A stretch of DNA of 34,255 bases from CBDVAK01 sp965371945 (GTDB lineage: Bacteria > Pseudomonadota > Gammaproteobacteria > Competibacterales > JAHEDQ01): the NCBI GenBank assembly GCA_965371945.1, contig CBDVAK010000003.1, positions 1-34,255 of the forward strand, written 5' to 3'. A program made the translations under genes and the position numbers. This document shows, piece after piece, positions 8,182 to 15,591 of this stretch. Every line of letters begins with the position of its first letter. Position 1 is the stretch's first letter. The notes beneath the pieces were generated by a model. That model was given only the letters and a program-made list of their open reading frames with translations. It was not told where the DNA came from and did no database searches.

Positions 8182-8996
8182 GGCCACTGCCATCCCAGCA
8201 AGTCATCCTCAAGGGTCGGTGCCGGATAATGGAACGGCACCGGGCCATCCGGCAGGCCGCGCATAAACTGCTGCACCCATTGCGATCCTGATTCGGCAAT
8301 GTCCCGGGGGGAACCGCCGGCGATCACCCTGCCAGCGGAGATCAGGTAGAGGTGGTCAGCAATGGCTGACGCTTCTTTCACGTCATGGGTCACCACCACG
8401 CTGGTGAGACGCAAAGTATCGTTGAGCCGCCGCAGCAACTGCATCAACACACCCATCGAGATCGGGTCCTGACCCGCAAACGGCTCGTCATACATCACCA
8501 TCATCGGGTCCATGACCAGGGCCCGTGCCAGCGCGACGCGACGCGCCATGCCCCCGGACAGCTCCGCCGGCATCAACCCGTGGGCGCCGCGCAGCCCTAC
8601 AGCCTGAAGCTTCATGAGCACCAGAGTCCGCAGTACCGGCTCCGGAAGCCGGGTATGCTCCCGTAGCGGAAAAGCGACGTTCTCGAACACGTCGAGGTCG
8701 GTAAACAGCGCGCCACTTTGAAATAACATGCCCAGGCGACCGCGCATCGCGTACAACTCGCGATCAGACATCTTGTGCACGTCCTGGCCGTCCACCTCGA
8801 TGATGCCGGAGTCGGGACGCAACTGCCCGCCGATCAAACGTAGCAGAGTGGTCTTGCCGCTGCCGCTCGGCCCGAGTATCGCGGTAATGGCGCCACGCCG
8901 GATCTCCAGATCGACCCGATCGAGTATCGGGCGGTCGCCGCGGCTGAAGGCAAGCCCGCGGATGGAAACCAGGATATCGCTGCCAGCTGCGTTCAT
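8178..8996 (-). CDS. mlaF: ATPase subunit MlaF of the Mla ABC transporter
   Basis: A 272-residue ABC ATPase. Walker A GPSGSGKTT lies at residues 42-50, the Q-loop at LFQSG near residue 91, the signature LSGGM at 146-150 followed by ARRVALARAL, Walker B MVMYDEP near 166-172, and the switch histidine in VVVTHDVKEAS. It powers phospholipid transport through MlaE. It is the first gene of the operon and its leader faces the divergent antiporter gene across a 390-bp gap. No strong ribosome binding site precedes the ATG. Confidence 0.95.
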   Translation of the reverse strand: MNAAGSDILVSIRGLAFSRGDRPILDRVDLEIRRGAITAILGPSGSGKTTLLRLIGGQLRPDSGIIEVDGQDVHKMSDRELYAMRGRLGMLFQSGALFTDLDVFENVAFPLREHTRLPEPVLRTLVLMKLQAVGLRGAHGLMPAELSGGMARRVALARALVMDPMMVMYDEPFAGQDPISMGVLMQLLRRLNDTLRLTSVVVTHDVKEASAIADHLYLISAGRVIAGGSPRDIAESGSQWVQQFMRGLPDGPVPFHYPAPTLEDDLLGWQWP

Positions 8997-9386
8997 CTCG
9001 TCGCCGGTACCTGTTGGCGCTTAGCGCAAAACGCGCCGAGTTTCAGCCCTGCCCCGGAGGCAAGTCAAATCGTCGAGCGTGAATCAGCGTTTGCGGTACC
9101 AGTCCGCGTTTCTCACCAGTGGGTGTGAGCATCGCGCAGGGATTTGGCTTCACAGGGGATTTTTCGAAGGAGCGGAATACTCCCCGTATTGCCGACTGAG
9201 AATAATTCGCTGTGGAGACAACGAACAAGCGAGGGCGCAGACACCTGGTGAGAAATGCGGGCTAATATGGCTGCCAGCGGTGAACGTGTATGATGGCCGG
9301 CGCCAAGCCTCTCGAGCGCGGCCGTCTATGCGTTTTTTCAGGAGCCTGGCAGGCTCTGACCGGAGCACGGAGATCACAAGCGGGTC
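8997..9386. other. Divergent intergenic region between mlaF and the CaCA antiporter
   Basis: This 390-bp gap holds no convincing gene. It contains palindromic element E3 (listed separately) and must contain the promoters of both divergent operons. On the minus strand a TTGACT hexamer lies near 9062-9067 but has only a poor -10 partner. On the plus strand TAATAT (9263-9268) and TATGAT (9289-9294) are possible -10 boxes without clear -35 partners. Short open frames here run through the repeat and are treated as noise. Confidence 0.6.
9104..9260. repeat. Palindromic intergenic element (E3)
   Basis: The 16-base arms at 9104-9119 and 9245-9260 (CTGGTGAGAAATGCGG in the right arm) match as inverted repeats at 15 of 16 positions and enclose 125 bases. 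Inside, weaker inverted similarity continues inward to a central hairpin, GAATAC at 9175-9180 with GTATT at 9186-9190 around a TCCCC loop. It is non-coding and probably a dispersed palindromic or MITE-like element. Its ends differ from those of E1 and E2, so it is likely a separate family. Confidence 0.7.
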
Positions 9387-10361
9387 ATGATCATGTCCGT
9401 TGCCGCCGTACTGGGCGGATTCGTGGTGCTGGTGTGGGGTGCGGAGCGGTTCGTGGCCGGAGCTTCGGCCAGCGCCCGCAATCTGGGCGTATCGCCGTTG
9501 CTGATCGGCTTGACCATCGTTGGTTTCGGGACTTCCGCGCCGGAGATGCTGATCTCCGCAATCGCCGCCTGGGACGGCAATCCCGGTCTCGCCATCGGCA
9601 ACGCCCTGGGGTCCAATATCACCAACGTGGGACTGGTGATCGGGGTCACCGCTCTGATTACGCCGCTGACCGTGCGTTCATCCACGGTGCGCCGTGAACT
9701 GCCCTTGTTGCTGGTCGTCATGCTGGCGGCCCTGGCCATCATGGCCGATGGCAACCTGGGTCGTGGTGATGGCTGGTTGCTGCTGGCCGGCATGGTGATC
9801 ATGGTGGTGCTGGTGGTGCTCATCGGTATCCGCAGTCGCAGCGACGACACCCTCAGTACCGAGTTTGAAGAAGCGCTTGGAGAAAAACGGCTGTCGCTGG
9901 CTGCCGGGCTGTCGTGGATGCTGGTCGGGCTGCTCGTGCTGCTCGTCAGTTCCAGAATTCTGGTCTGGGGCGCGGTCAACATTGCCACCGCGCTGGGTGT
10001 CAGCGACCTGGTGATCGGACTGACCATCGTTGCCATCGGCACCAGCCTTCCGGAACTGGCGGCCTCGGTATCCAGTGCCCTCAAGGGTGAGCACGACATC
10101 GCCATAGGCAATGTGATCGGCTCCAACATGTTCAATCTGCTGGGAGTGCTGGGTCTTCCCGGCGCGATCTCCCCCGGCACCTTCGCCCCGGAAGTGCTGA
10201 CCCGTGATTTCCCGGTCATGATCGCGCTGACACTGGCATTGCTGGTGATGGCCTGGGGGTTCCGCGGGGCCGGGCGGGTCAACCGCGTGGAGGGCGCCGT
10301 GCTGCTGGCCGCTTTCCTCGCCTACCAGTTCTGGCTGTACTGGAACGTCATGGTGGCATGA
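9387..10361 (+). CDS. yrbG: Calcium/sodium antiporter of the CaCA family (YrbG-like)
   Basis: A 324-residue inner-membrane protein with two homologous halves and about ten hydrophobic segments. The two alpha-repeat signatures are clear: GFGTSAPEMLIS near residues 49-60 and AIGTSLPELAASV near 216-228, each followed by GNALGSNITN or GNVIGSNMFN. CaCA exchangers swap cations such as Ca2+ for Na+ or H+. It sits at the head of the kds-lpt operon, as yrbG does in E. coli, and its stop overlaps the kdsD start by four bases. Substrate specificity cannot be read from the sequence. A second in-frame ATG lies two codons in. Confidence 0.92.
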   Translation: MIMSVAAVLGGFVVLVWGAERFVAGASASARNLGVSPLLIGLTIVGFGTSAPEMLISAIAAWDGNPGLAIGNALGSNITNVGLVIGVTALITPLTVRSSTVRRELPLLLVVMLAALAIMADGNLGRGDGWLLLAGMVIMVVLVVLIGIRSRSDDTLSTEFEEALGEKRLSLAAGLSWMLVGLLVLLVSSRILVWGAVNIATALGVSDLVIGLTIVAIGTSLPELAASVSSALKGEHDIAIGNVIGSNMFNLLGVLGLPGAISPGTFAPEVLTRDFPVMIALTLALLVMAWGFRGAGRVNRVEGAVLLAAFLAYQFWLYWNVMVA

Positions 10362-11329
10362 ACGCCGAACGCCTGAAACAACTGGGCCGGGCGGTGCTGC
10401 GAACCGAGGCCCGGGCGGTGCATGAACTGCTGCCGCGTATCGATGAACTGTTCGTCCGCGCCTGTGAATTGCTGCTCGGCTGTGAGGGCCGTATCGTGGT
10501 CATCGGCATGGGAAAATCGGGGCATATCGGGGGCAAGATCGCCGCCACTCTCGCCAGTACCGGAAGCCCGGCATTCTTCGTCCACCCTGGCGAAGCCAGT
10601 CACGGGGATCTGGGCATGATCACCGCAAACGATGTCGTGCTGGCATTGTCCAACTCCGGAGAAACCGACGAGATACTGACCATCCTGCCGCTGATCCGGC
10701 GCCTAGGCGTTCCGCTGGTGGCGCTGACCGGCAGACCCGCTTCCACCCTGTCGCGGGAATCGACGGTCCACATCGACACTTCGGTGGGCAAAGAGGCCTG
10801 CCCACTGGGTCTCGCCCCCACTGCCAGCACCACGGCAATGTTGGCGATGGGTGATGCATTGGCGGTGTCGCTGCTGGAAACCCGTGGCTTCACCGAGCAG
10901 GATTTCGCCCGCTCCCATCCAGGTGGGCGGCTTGGACGGCGCCTGTTACTGCATTGCGCCGATATCATGCGCACCGGAGACGATATCCCGCGTAGCGCCC
11001 CCGGCCAGACGCTGGATCAGGTGGTGATGGAGATTTCCCGCAAAGGCATGGGCTTCACTATCATCGTCGACCCACGGCAGCGGATACTGGGAGTCTTTAC
11101 AGATGGTGACCTGCGCCGCACCCTCGACAACGAAGGCGACATTCGCGAAACTCCGATAGACCGCGTGATGACCCGTGAATGCACCACGGTAGCGCCAGAA
11201 ATCCTGGCCGCGGAAGCGCTGGGTCTGATGGAGATCCAGAGTATCAACGCACTCCCCGTGGCTGACCATGACAATACCTTGCGCGGTGCCATCAACATGC
11301 ATGATCTGCTGCGTGCCGGTGTCGCCTGA
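10358..11329 (+). CDS. kdsD: D-arabinose 5-phosphate isomerase
   Basis: KdsD converts ribulose 5-phosphate to arabinose 5-phosphate, the first step towards Kdo for lipopolysaccharide. The 323-residue product has an N-terminal SIS sugar-isomerase domain (GMGKSGHIGGKIAATLASTG near residues 49-68, the SNSGETDEI motif, and SHPGGRLGR) followed by two CBS domains (about residues 205-323). It lies directly before kdsC in the same direction, but the pair is separated by inserted palindromic element E2. Its TGA stop is part of the direct repeat flanking that element. Confidence 0.95.
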   Translation: MNAERLKQLGRAVLRTEARAVHELLPRIDELFVRACELLLGCEGRIVVIGMGKSGHIGGKIAATLASTGSPAFFVHPGEASHGDLGMITANDVVLALSNSGETDEILTILPLIRRLGVPLVALTGRPASTLSRESTVHIDTSVGKEACPLGLAPTASTTAMLAMGDALAVSLLETRGFTEQDFARSHPGGRLGRRLLLHCADIMRTGDDIPRSAPGQTLDQVVMEISRKGMGFTIIVDPRQRILGVFTDGDLRRTLDNEGDIRETPIDRVMTRECTTVAPEILAAEALGLMEIQSINALPVADHDNTLRGAINMHDLLRAGVA

Positions 11330-11488
11330 GGAAGCCCTGATTTATTCTGAGCGAAGCAGATTGTGAGGCAAAATGGCCAGATTCAAGGCGCGAATCGCAC
11401 GTAATAGCTGGCTATTGCGAAGATTTGAAACGCAGAAGCTGGTCATTTTGGACACCAGATGCGAGTTCATGAATAGATCAGGGCTTCC
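11330..11488. mobile_element. MITE-like palindromic element (E2) inserted between kdsD and kdsC
   Basis: The 18-base terminal inverted repeats at 11330-11347 and 11471-11488 match at 17 of 18 positions. Inner arms AAAATGGCCAG (11370-11380) and CTGGTCATTTT (11439-11449) pair at 10 of 11, and the centre GTAATAGC/GCTATTGC (11401-11418) forms a hairpin. The 9-base direct repeat CCTGAGGAA flanks it at 11325-11333 and 11488-11496, partly overlapping the termini. Removing the element leaves the kdsD stop, a GAGGAA ribosome binding site and the kdsC ATG in normal operon spacing. It has no coding capacity, so movement would need a transposase supplied in trans. Confidence 0.75.
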
Positions 11489-11502
11489 CTGAGGAATCGG
11501 CC

Positions 11503-12033
11503 ATGCAGGACATCATCGAACGGGCGCGACGTATCAAACTGGTCATATTCGACGTTGACGGTGTGCTGACCGACGGGCGTCTCTATCTCACCGAGGAAGG
11601 CACCGAGTTCAAGGCTTTCCACGTCCGCGACGGGCACGGTCTGAAGATGCTGCTGCAGTGCGGTGTGCATTGCGCGATCATTTCCGGACGACATTCGCCG
11701 CAGGTGCACAAGCGCATGCAGGATCTGGGTCTGGCCCACGTCTATCTCGGCGTCGATGACAAACTGCTGGTCTACCGGCGACTGCTCGAGGAACTGAGCC
11801 TGCAGCCTGAGCAGACTGCCCACGTGGGCGACGATGTCGTCGATCTGCCGTTGATGTGCCGGGCGGGGCTCGCGATTGCGGTACAGGACGCTGACCCCTT
11901 CGTCAAACGCCACGCCCACTGGCACACTGCCAACCCGGGTGGTCGCGGCGCCGCCCGCGAGGTCTGCGAATTGATACTGGAAGCACAGGGACGGCTTCAG
12001 CCGCTGCTGGACGGTTACCTCGCCACATCATGA
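11503..12033 (+). CDS. kdsC: 3-deoxy-D-manno-octulosonate 8-phosphate phosphatase
   Basis: A HAD-superfamily phosphatase of 176 residues that removes phosphate from Kdo-8-phosphate to give free Kdo. The nucleophile motif FDVDGVLTDG carries Asp17 and Asp19. SGRHSP gives the second motif, and GDDVVDLPLM carries the metal-binding aspartates. The short C1-type cap and length are typical of KdsC. GAGGAA lies six bases before the ATG. Its end overlaps lptC by four bases. Confidence 0.95.
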   Translation: MQDIIERARRIKLVIFDVDGVLTDGRLYLTEEGTEFKAFHVRDGHGLKMLLQCGVHCAIISGRHSPQVHKRMQDLGLAHVYLGVDDKLLVYRRLLEELSLQPEQTAHVGDDVVDLPLMCRAGLAIAVQDADPFVKRHAHWHTANPGGRGAAREVCELILEAQGRLQPLLDGYLATS

Positions 12034-12596
12034 TTCGCAGCCTGCTCCCGTTGCTCGTGCTGGTCGTCCTGGCCTTGCTCAGCACCCTCTACCTTTCGCG
12101 GCTGGAAGCAGACCTCAGACCCGACACCTCCGCCCGCCAGCGGGCGCCGAAAATGGTTGGCGAGGGGCTTCGTTACCGGACCACGGACGACAGCGGCCAG
12201 GCCGCCTACCGCCTCGACAGCATCCTGGCGACAGAAGGCCCCGGAGAAGCCGGCACCGATCTGGTCGAGCCACGGCTGGTGAGTTACACGAACGGCACAC
12301 CTTCGGTGACCGGCCGGTCCGACGATGGCTGGTTGTCCGCGGACCGAAATCTGCTGCTGCTCATGAATGCGGTGAGAATCGATCAATTGCCGATAGCAGG
12401 GCGCACGGCAGCACGGCTGTCGACCGAATACCTGGAAATATACCCGCAGACCCGGGAGGCCAGAACCAATCGGGAGGTGCACCTGACCAGCCCGGGGCAT
12501 GTAGTCGACGCGGTGGGTATGCGCGCCGACCTGGAGGCCAACACCGTGGAACTGCTTTCACGGGTAAGAGGACGTCATGATCTCAATCCGCGCTAG
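12030..12596 (+). CDS. lptC: Lipopolysaccharide export bitopic protein LptC
   Basis: The 188-residue protein has a single N-terminal membrane helix (about residues 5-22, LLPLLVLVVLALLSTLYL) and a periplasmic beta-jellyroll domain. LptC anchors LptB2FG to the periplasmic LptA bridge and passes LPS along it. Sequence conservation is low in this family; the call rests on topology, length, the YLEIYPQTREARTNREV region typical of the C-terminal fold, and the position between kdsC and lptA. It overlaps kdsC by 4 bases and lptA by 20 bases. Confidence 0.9.
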   Translation: MIRSLLPLLVLVVLALLSTLYLSRLEADLRPDTSARQRAPKMVGEGLRYRTTDDSGQAAYRLDSILATEGPGEAGTDLVEPRLVSYTNGTPSVTGRSDDGWLSADRNLLLLMNAVRIDQLPIAGRTAARLSTEYLEIYPQTREARTNREVHLTSPGHVVDAVGMRADLEANTVELLSRVRGRHDLNPR

Positions 12597-13092
12597 CCTG
12601 ATGGTGCTGGTCACCGCTGCCATTCCGGTCACGGGCCTGGCCCTCAGCGAGGATCGCGATCAGCCCATCAGCGTCGAGTCGGACCATGCCGAACTCGATC
12701 GCAACACCAACGTGGGCACCTACACCGGTACGGTGGTGGTGATACAGGGCACGTTCCGGCTCAATGCTGACCGCATGGTGATCACCGCCCCCGATGGCAG
12801 ACTGGCCCGTATCGTCGCCAGCGGTGAACCGGCTGCGTTCCGGCAGCGACCCGATGGCAGCGACACAGACATGATCGGCGAGGCCCGCCAGATCGACTAT
12901 CTGGCGGATCGCTCGCTGGTCGTGCTTACCGGTGATGCCTGGGTCCGCCAAGGCGAGGACATCGTCCGCAGCGAGCGTATCGAATATGACCTGGGCAGGG
13001 ACGTGGTCCGCGCCCGCATGGTCGAGGGCAGCGACGCGCGGGTGCGAATGACGCTGTACCCACGGAAAAAAAATAGCAAAGATGCTCAATAA
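12577..13092 (+). CDS. lptA: Lipopolysaccharide periplasmic bridge protein LptA
   Basis: LptA is 171 residues, with a signal peptide (MISIRASLMVLVTAAIPVTG, likely cleaved near LALS) and the OstA-like beta-jellyroll: ISVESDHAELDRNTNVGTYTG, then VVIQGTFRLNADRMVI and the ARQIDYLADRSLVVLTGDA repeat region. It polymerises into the bridge carrying LPS from LptC to LptD/E. AGAGG lies five bases before the ATG, inside the end of lptC. The C-terminus is lysine-rich. Its TAA stop falls within the terminal repeat of element E4. Confidence 0.93.
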   Translation: MISIRASLMVLVTAAIPVTGLALSEDRDQPISVESDHAELDRNTNVGTYTGTVVVIQGTFRLNADRMVITAPDGRLARIVASGEPAAFRQRPDGSDTDMIGEARQIDYLADRSLVVLTGDAWVRQGEDIVRSERIEYDLGRDVVRARMVEGSDARVRMTLYPRKKNSKDAQ

Positions 13093-13154
13093 GGCGATTG
13101 CCGGAAAATGATATATCAGGACGCGCCGGTATGTCATTTGACAGAAATCGCCTG
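13088..13154. repeat. Small palindromic element (E4) spanning the lptA stop and lptB start
   Basis: Outer arms AGGCGATT (13092-13099) and AATCGCCT (13146-13153) pair perfectly. Inner arms 13106-13117 and 13128-13139 give 12 continuous pairs including two G-U, around a 10-base loop AGGACGCGCC. The left terminus AATAAGGCGATT (13088-13099) is identical to that of element E1 (5639-5650). The lptA TAA lies in the left terminus, the AGGA ribosome binding site of lptB lies in the loop, and the ATG at 13131 lies in the right inner arm. It may act as a translational switch or simply be a short relic of the same mobile family. Confidence 0.65.
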
Positions 13155-13880
13155 ATGGCCGAATTGCGTGCCGCCAACGTCGTCAAGAGTTACCGGGGCC
13201 GCCGCGTCGTCGACGATGTCACCCTGAGTTTGCGCAGCGGAGAAGTGGTGGGGCTGCTGGGACCCAACGGAGCCGGCAAGACCACCTGCTTTTACCTGGT
13301 GGTGGGCCTGGTCTCCTGTGACCGGGGCAACATTTTTCTTGACCAACGCGACATCACCAGCCTGCCTCTGCACCGGCGTGCCAAGCTGGGGCTGGGCTAT
13401 CTGCCACAGGAGCCATCCGTATTCCGAAAACTCAGTGTCTGGGACAACGTCATGGCGGTGTTGCAGACCCGTGCCGACCTCAACCGCCGACAGCGGTCGG
13501 ATATTGCCGAAAAACTGCTGGACGAGCTGAGCATCGGTCATCTGCGCGACGCCAGCGGCATCAGCCTCTCGGGTGGCGAACGACGACGGGCGGAGATTAC
13601 CCGTGCGCTGGCGGCCAACCCGGCATTCATGCTGCTCGATGAGCCATTCGCCGGCGTCGACCCGATCTCCGTCAAGGACATTCAACAGATCATCGAGCAC
13701 CTTGCCTCCCGTGGCATCGGTGTACTGATCACCGACCACAACGTGCGCGAGACGCTGGGTATCTGCAAGCGCGCCTATATACTCAACGAAGGTCGCGTCA
13801 TCGCCGAGGGTGCGGCACGCGATGTGCTCGCCAACGACCAGGTGCGTGATGTCTATCTGGGCCACGACTTCCGGCTCTAA
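13131..13880 (+). CDS. lptB: Lipopolysaccharide export ATPase LptB
   Basis: A cytoplasmic ABC ATPase that powers LPS extraction with LptF and LptG. From the ATG at 13131 it is 249 residues. Walker A GPNGAGKT lies at 44-51, the Q-loop in YLPQEPSVFRKLS, the signature LSGGERRRAEI, Walker B FMLLDEPFAGVDP, and the switch histidine in VLITDHNVRET. The C-terminal YLGHDFRL is the LptB hallmark. The ATG at 13131 has AGGA nine bases upstream. A second ATG at 13155 (MAELRAANVVKSYRGRR) aligns exactly with the start of E. coli LptB and gives the same 241-residue length, but it has no ribosome binding site. The extra eight residues appear to be encoded by palindrome E4. Confidence 0.95.
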   Translation: MSFDRNRLMAELRAANVVKSYRGRRVVDDVTLSLRSGEVVGLLGPNGAGKTTCFYLVVGLVSCDRGNIFLDQRDITSLPLHRRAKLGLGYLPQEPSVFRKLSVWDNVMAVLQTRADLNRRQRSDIAEKLLDELSIGHLRDASGISLSGGERRRAEITRALAANPAFMLLDEPFAGVDPISVKDIQQIIEHLASRGIGVLITDHNVRETLGICKRAYILNEGRVIAEGAARDVLANDQVRDVYLGHDFRL

Positions 13881-13994
13881 AAGGAACACGAGCACACCGG
13901 CGCACACGCGGACCCGGGCTTGATGTCTGGCCGGCAATGTCTGCTGGCTGACTGCTGACGGGCAATATTCCCAACCGAGATCAGAAAATCGGAC

Positions 13995-14024
13995 TTGCCA
14001 GGACCTTGCGACGACAGTTATAAC
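13995..14024 (+). promoter_or_regulatory. Candidate sigma-70 promoter for rpoN
   Basis: TTGCCA at 13995-14000 and TATAAC at 14019-14024 are separated by 18 bases in the 217-bp gap between lptB and rpoN. This would start transcription near 14031, about 67 bases before the rpoN ATG. A dyad (CTGCT-AAGCTC-T-GAGCTT-G-AGCAG, 14039-14062) lies just downstream and could be an operator or leader hairpin. The rest of the gap shows nothing recognisable and no clear terminator for the lpt operon. Confidence 0.35.
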
Positions 14025-14097
14025 ATGTGGCATGATTACTGCTAAGCTCTGAGCTTGAGCAGTACGTGGTCTGAACCAGCGAGCGTACCGTGCCCCG

Positions 14098-15591
14098 ATG
14101 AGACAATCACTTCAGTTAGGAGTCCGCCTCGGTCAGCAGCTGACCATGACGCCACAGCTACAGCAGGCCATCAAGCTGCTGCAGCTGTCGACGCTGGACC
14201 TCGGGCTGGAAATCCAGAACGTACTGGATTCCAACCTGATGCTGGAACTGGACGAAGACCAGCCCGAGCCCGAGCCCGAGCCGACCAATGACCCGGCCGT
14301 GCAACAAGCGAACGACAGCGAAGAAGCGGTCAGCACGGTAGAGAAAGAGGTGGACATCGCGGCCGATGAAAAGCCGATGCCGGATGAACTCCCGGTCGAT
14401 AGCGGCTGGGAGGATGTCTACGACAACTACGATGGTTCCACGGCGCTCTCGCGGCCCGACGACAGCAACTCCAGGGACATCTTCGAAACCCATAGCTCGG
14501 GCAGCGAAACACTCCGCGATCACCTCGGTTGGCAACTCGAGCTTTCCGCGCTGGGCACCGAAGACCGCCGCATCGGTGAAGCCATCATCGATGCGGTCAA
14601 CGACGACGGCTACCTGAACCAGACCCTGCAAGACATACTCGACGGACTGTACGACCTGCAGGACATCGGCATCGAGGAAATCGAAGCGGTGCTGCATCTG
14701 ATACAGCGCTTCGACCCGATCGGCTGCGCGTCGCGGGACCCGGCCGAATGCCTGCTGGTACAACTGGATCAATTGCCCCCCGACACCGCCCTGCTCAGTG
14801 CCGCCAGAGAACTCCTCACCCAGCACATCGCAGCGCTGGGAGCACGCGACTACAACCAGATCATGAAGCGCATGAAGGTCAGCCGCGAGCAACTTCAGGA
14901 AATCATGGCGCTGGTGCAGACCTTGAATCCCAGGCCGGGGACGCTGCTGCCAGGCCCCGAACCCCAGTACGTGACACCTGACGTCTATGTTTCCAGGCGC
15001 AACGGCAGCTGGCGAGTGGAACTCAATAATGAGGGTACACCCCGCCTGCGCATCAACGGCCAGTACGCGGGCCTGGTGCGCCGGGCTGACAACAGCCGCG
15101 ACAACCAGTGCATGCGCAACCACCTGCAGGAAGCCCGCTGGTTCCTGAAGAGCCTGCAAAACCGGCATGAAACACTGCTCAAGGTGGGCATCGCAATCGT
15201 CGAGCGGCAACGTGGCTTCCTGGAGCATGGCGAAGAAGCCATGAAACCACTGGTGCTGAGGGATATCGCCGAGGCGGTGGACATGCACGAATCAACCGTC
15301 TCCAGGGTGACTACGCAGAAGTACATGCATACGCCGCGCGGGATCTTCGAGTTCAAGTATTTCTTCTCCAGCCACGTCGGCACCGTGGACGGCGGCGAAT
15401 GCTCATCGACAGCGATACGTGCCATCATCCGCAAACTGATCGCCGCGGAGCCGGCACGCAAGCCGCTCAGCGATAGCAAGCTTGCCAAACTGCTGGAAGA
15501 TCAGGGTGTGCACGTGGCACGCCGAACCGTCGCGAAGTACCGTGAGTCGATGGCGATTGCCTCTTCCACGGAACGCAAACGACTGGCCTGA
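14098..15591 (+). CDS. rpoN: RNA polymerase sigma-54 factor
   Basis: Sigma-54 of 497 residues. Region I is glutamine/leucine-rich (LGQQLTMTPQLQQAIKLLQL, residues 11-30) and contacts AAA+ activators. It is followed by an acidic region II (about 50-115, including an EPEPEP run), the core-binding domain, the helix-turn-helix DIAEAVDMHESTVSRVT, and the RpoN box ARRTVAKYRE at 474-483, which reads the -24 element. All family elements are intact. No strong ribosome binding site precedes the ATG. It heads the hpf-ptsN-PTS gene set, the usual gammaproteobacterial arrangement after lptB. Confidence 0.97.
   Translation: MRQSLQLGVRLGQQLTMTPQLQQAIKLLQLSTLDLGLEIQNVLDSNLMLELDEDQPEPEPEPTNDPAVQQANDSEEAVSTVEKEVDIAADEKPMPDELPVDSGWEDVYDNYDGSTALSRPDDSNSRDIFETHSSGSETLRDHLGWQLELSALGTEDRRIGEAIIDAVNDDGYLNQTLQDILDGLYDLQDIGIEEIEAVLHLIQRFDPIGCASRDPAECLLVQLDQLPPDTALLSAARELLTQHIAALGARDYNQIMKRMKVSREQLQEIMALVQTLNPRPGTLLPGPEPQYVTPDVYVSRRNGSWRVELNNEGTPRLRINGQYAGLVRRADNSRDNQCMRNHLQEARWFLKSLQNRHETLLKVGIAIVERQRGFLEHGEEAMKPLVLRDIAEAVDMHESTVSRVTTQKYMHTPRGIFEFKYFFSSHVGTVDGGECSSTAIRAIIRKLIAAEPARKPLSDSKLAKLLEDQGVHVARRTVAKYRESMAIASSTERKRLA

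Noticed and set aside
14158..15288. A 376-codon minus-strand open frame antisense to rpoN
   Set aside because: It is a shadow of the rpoN codons; no start signal or domain is seen.
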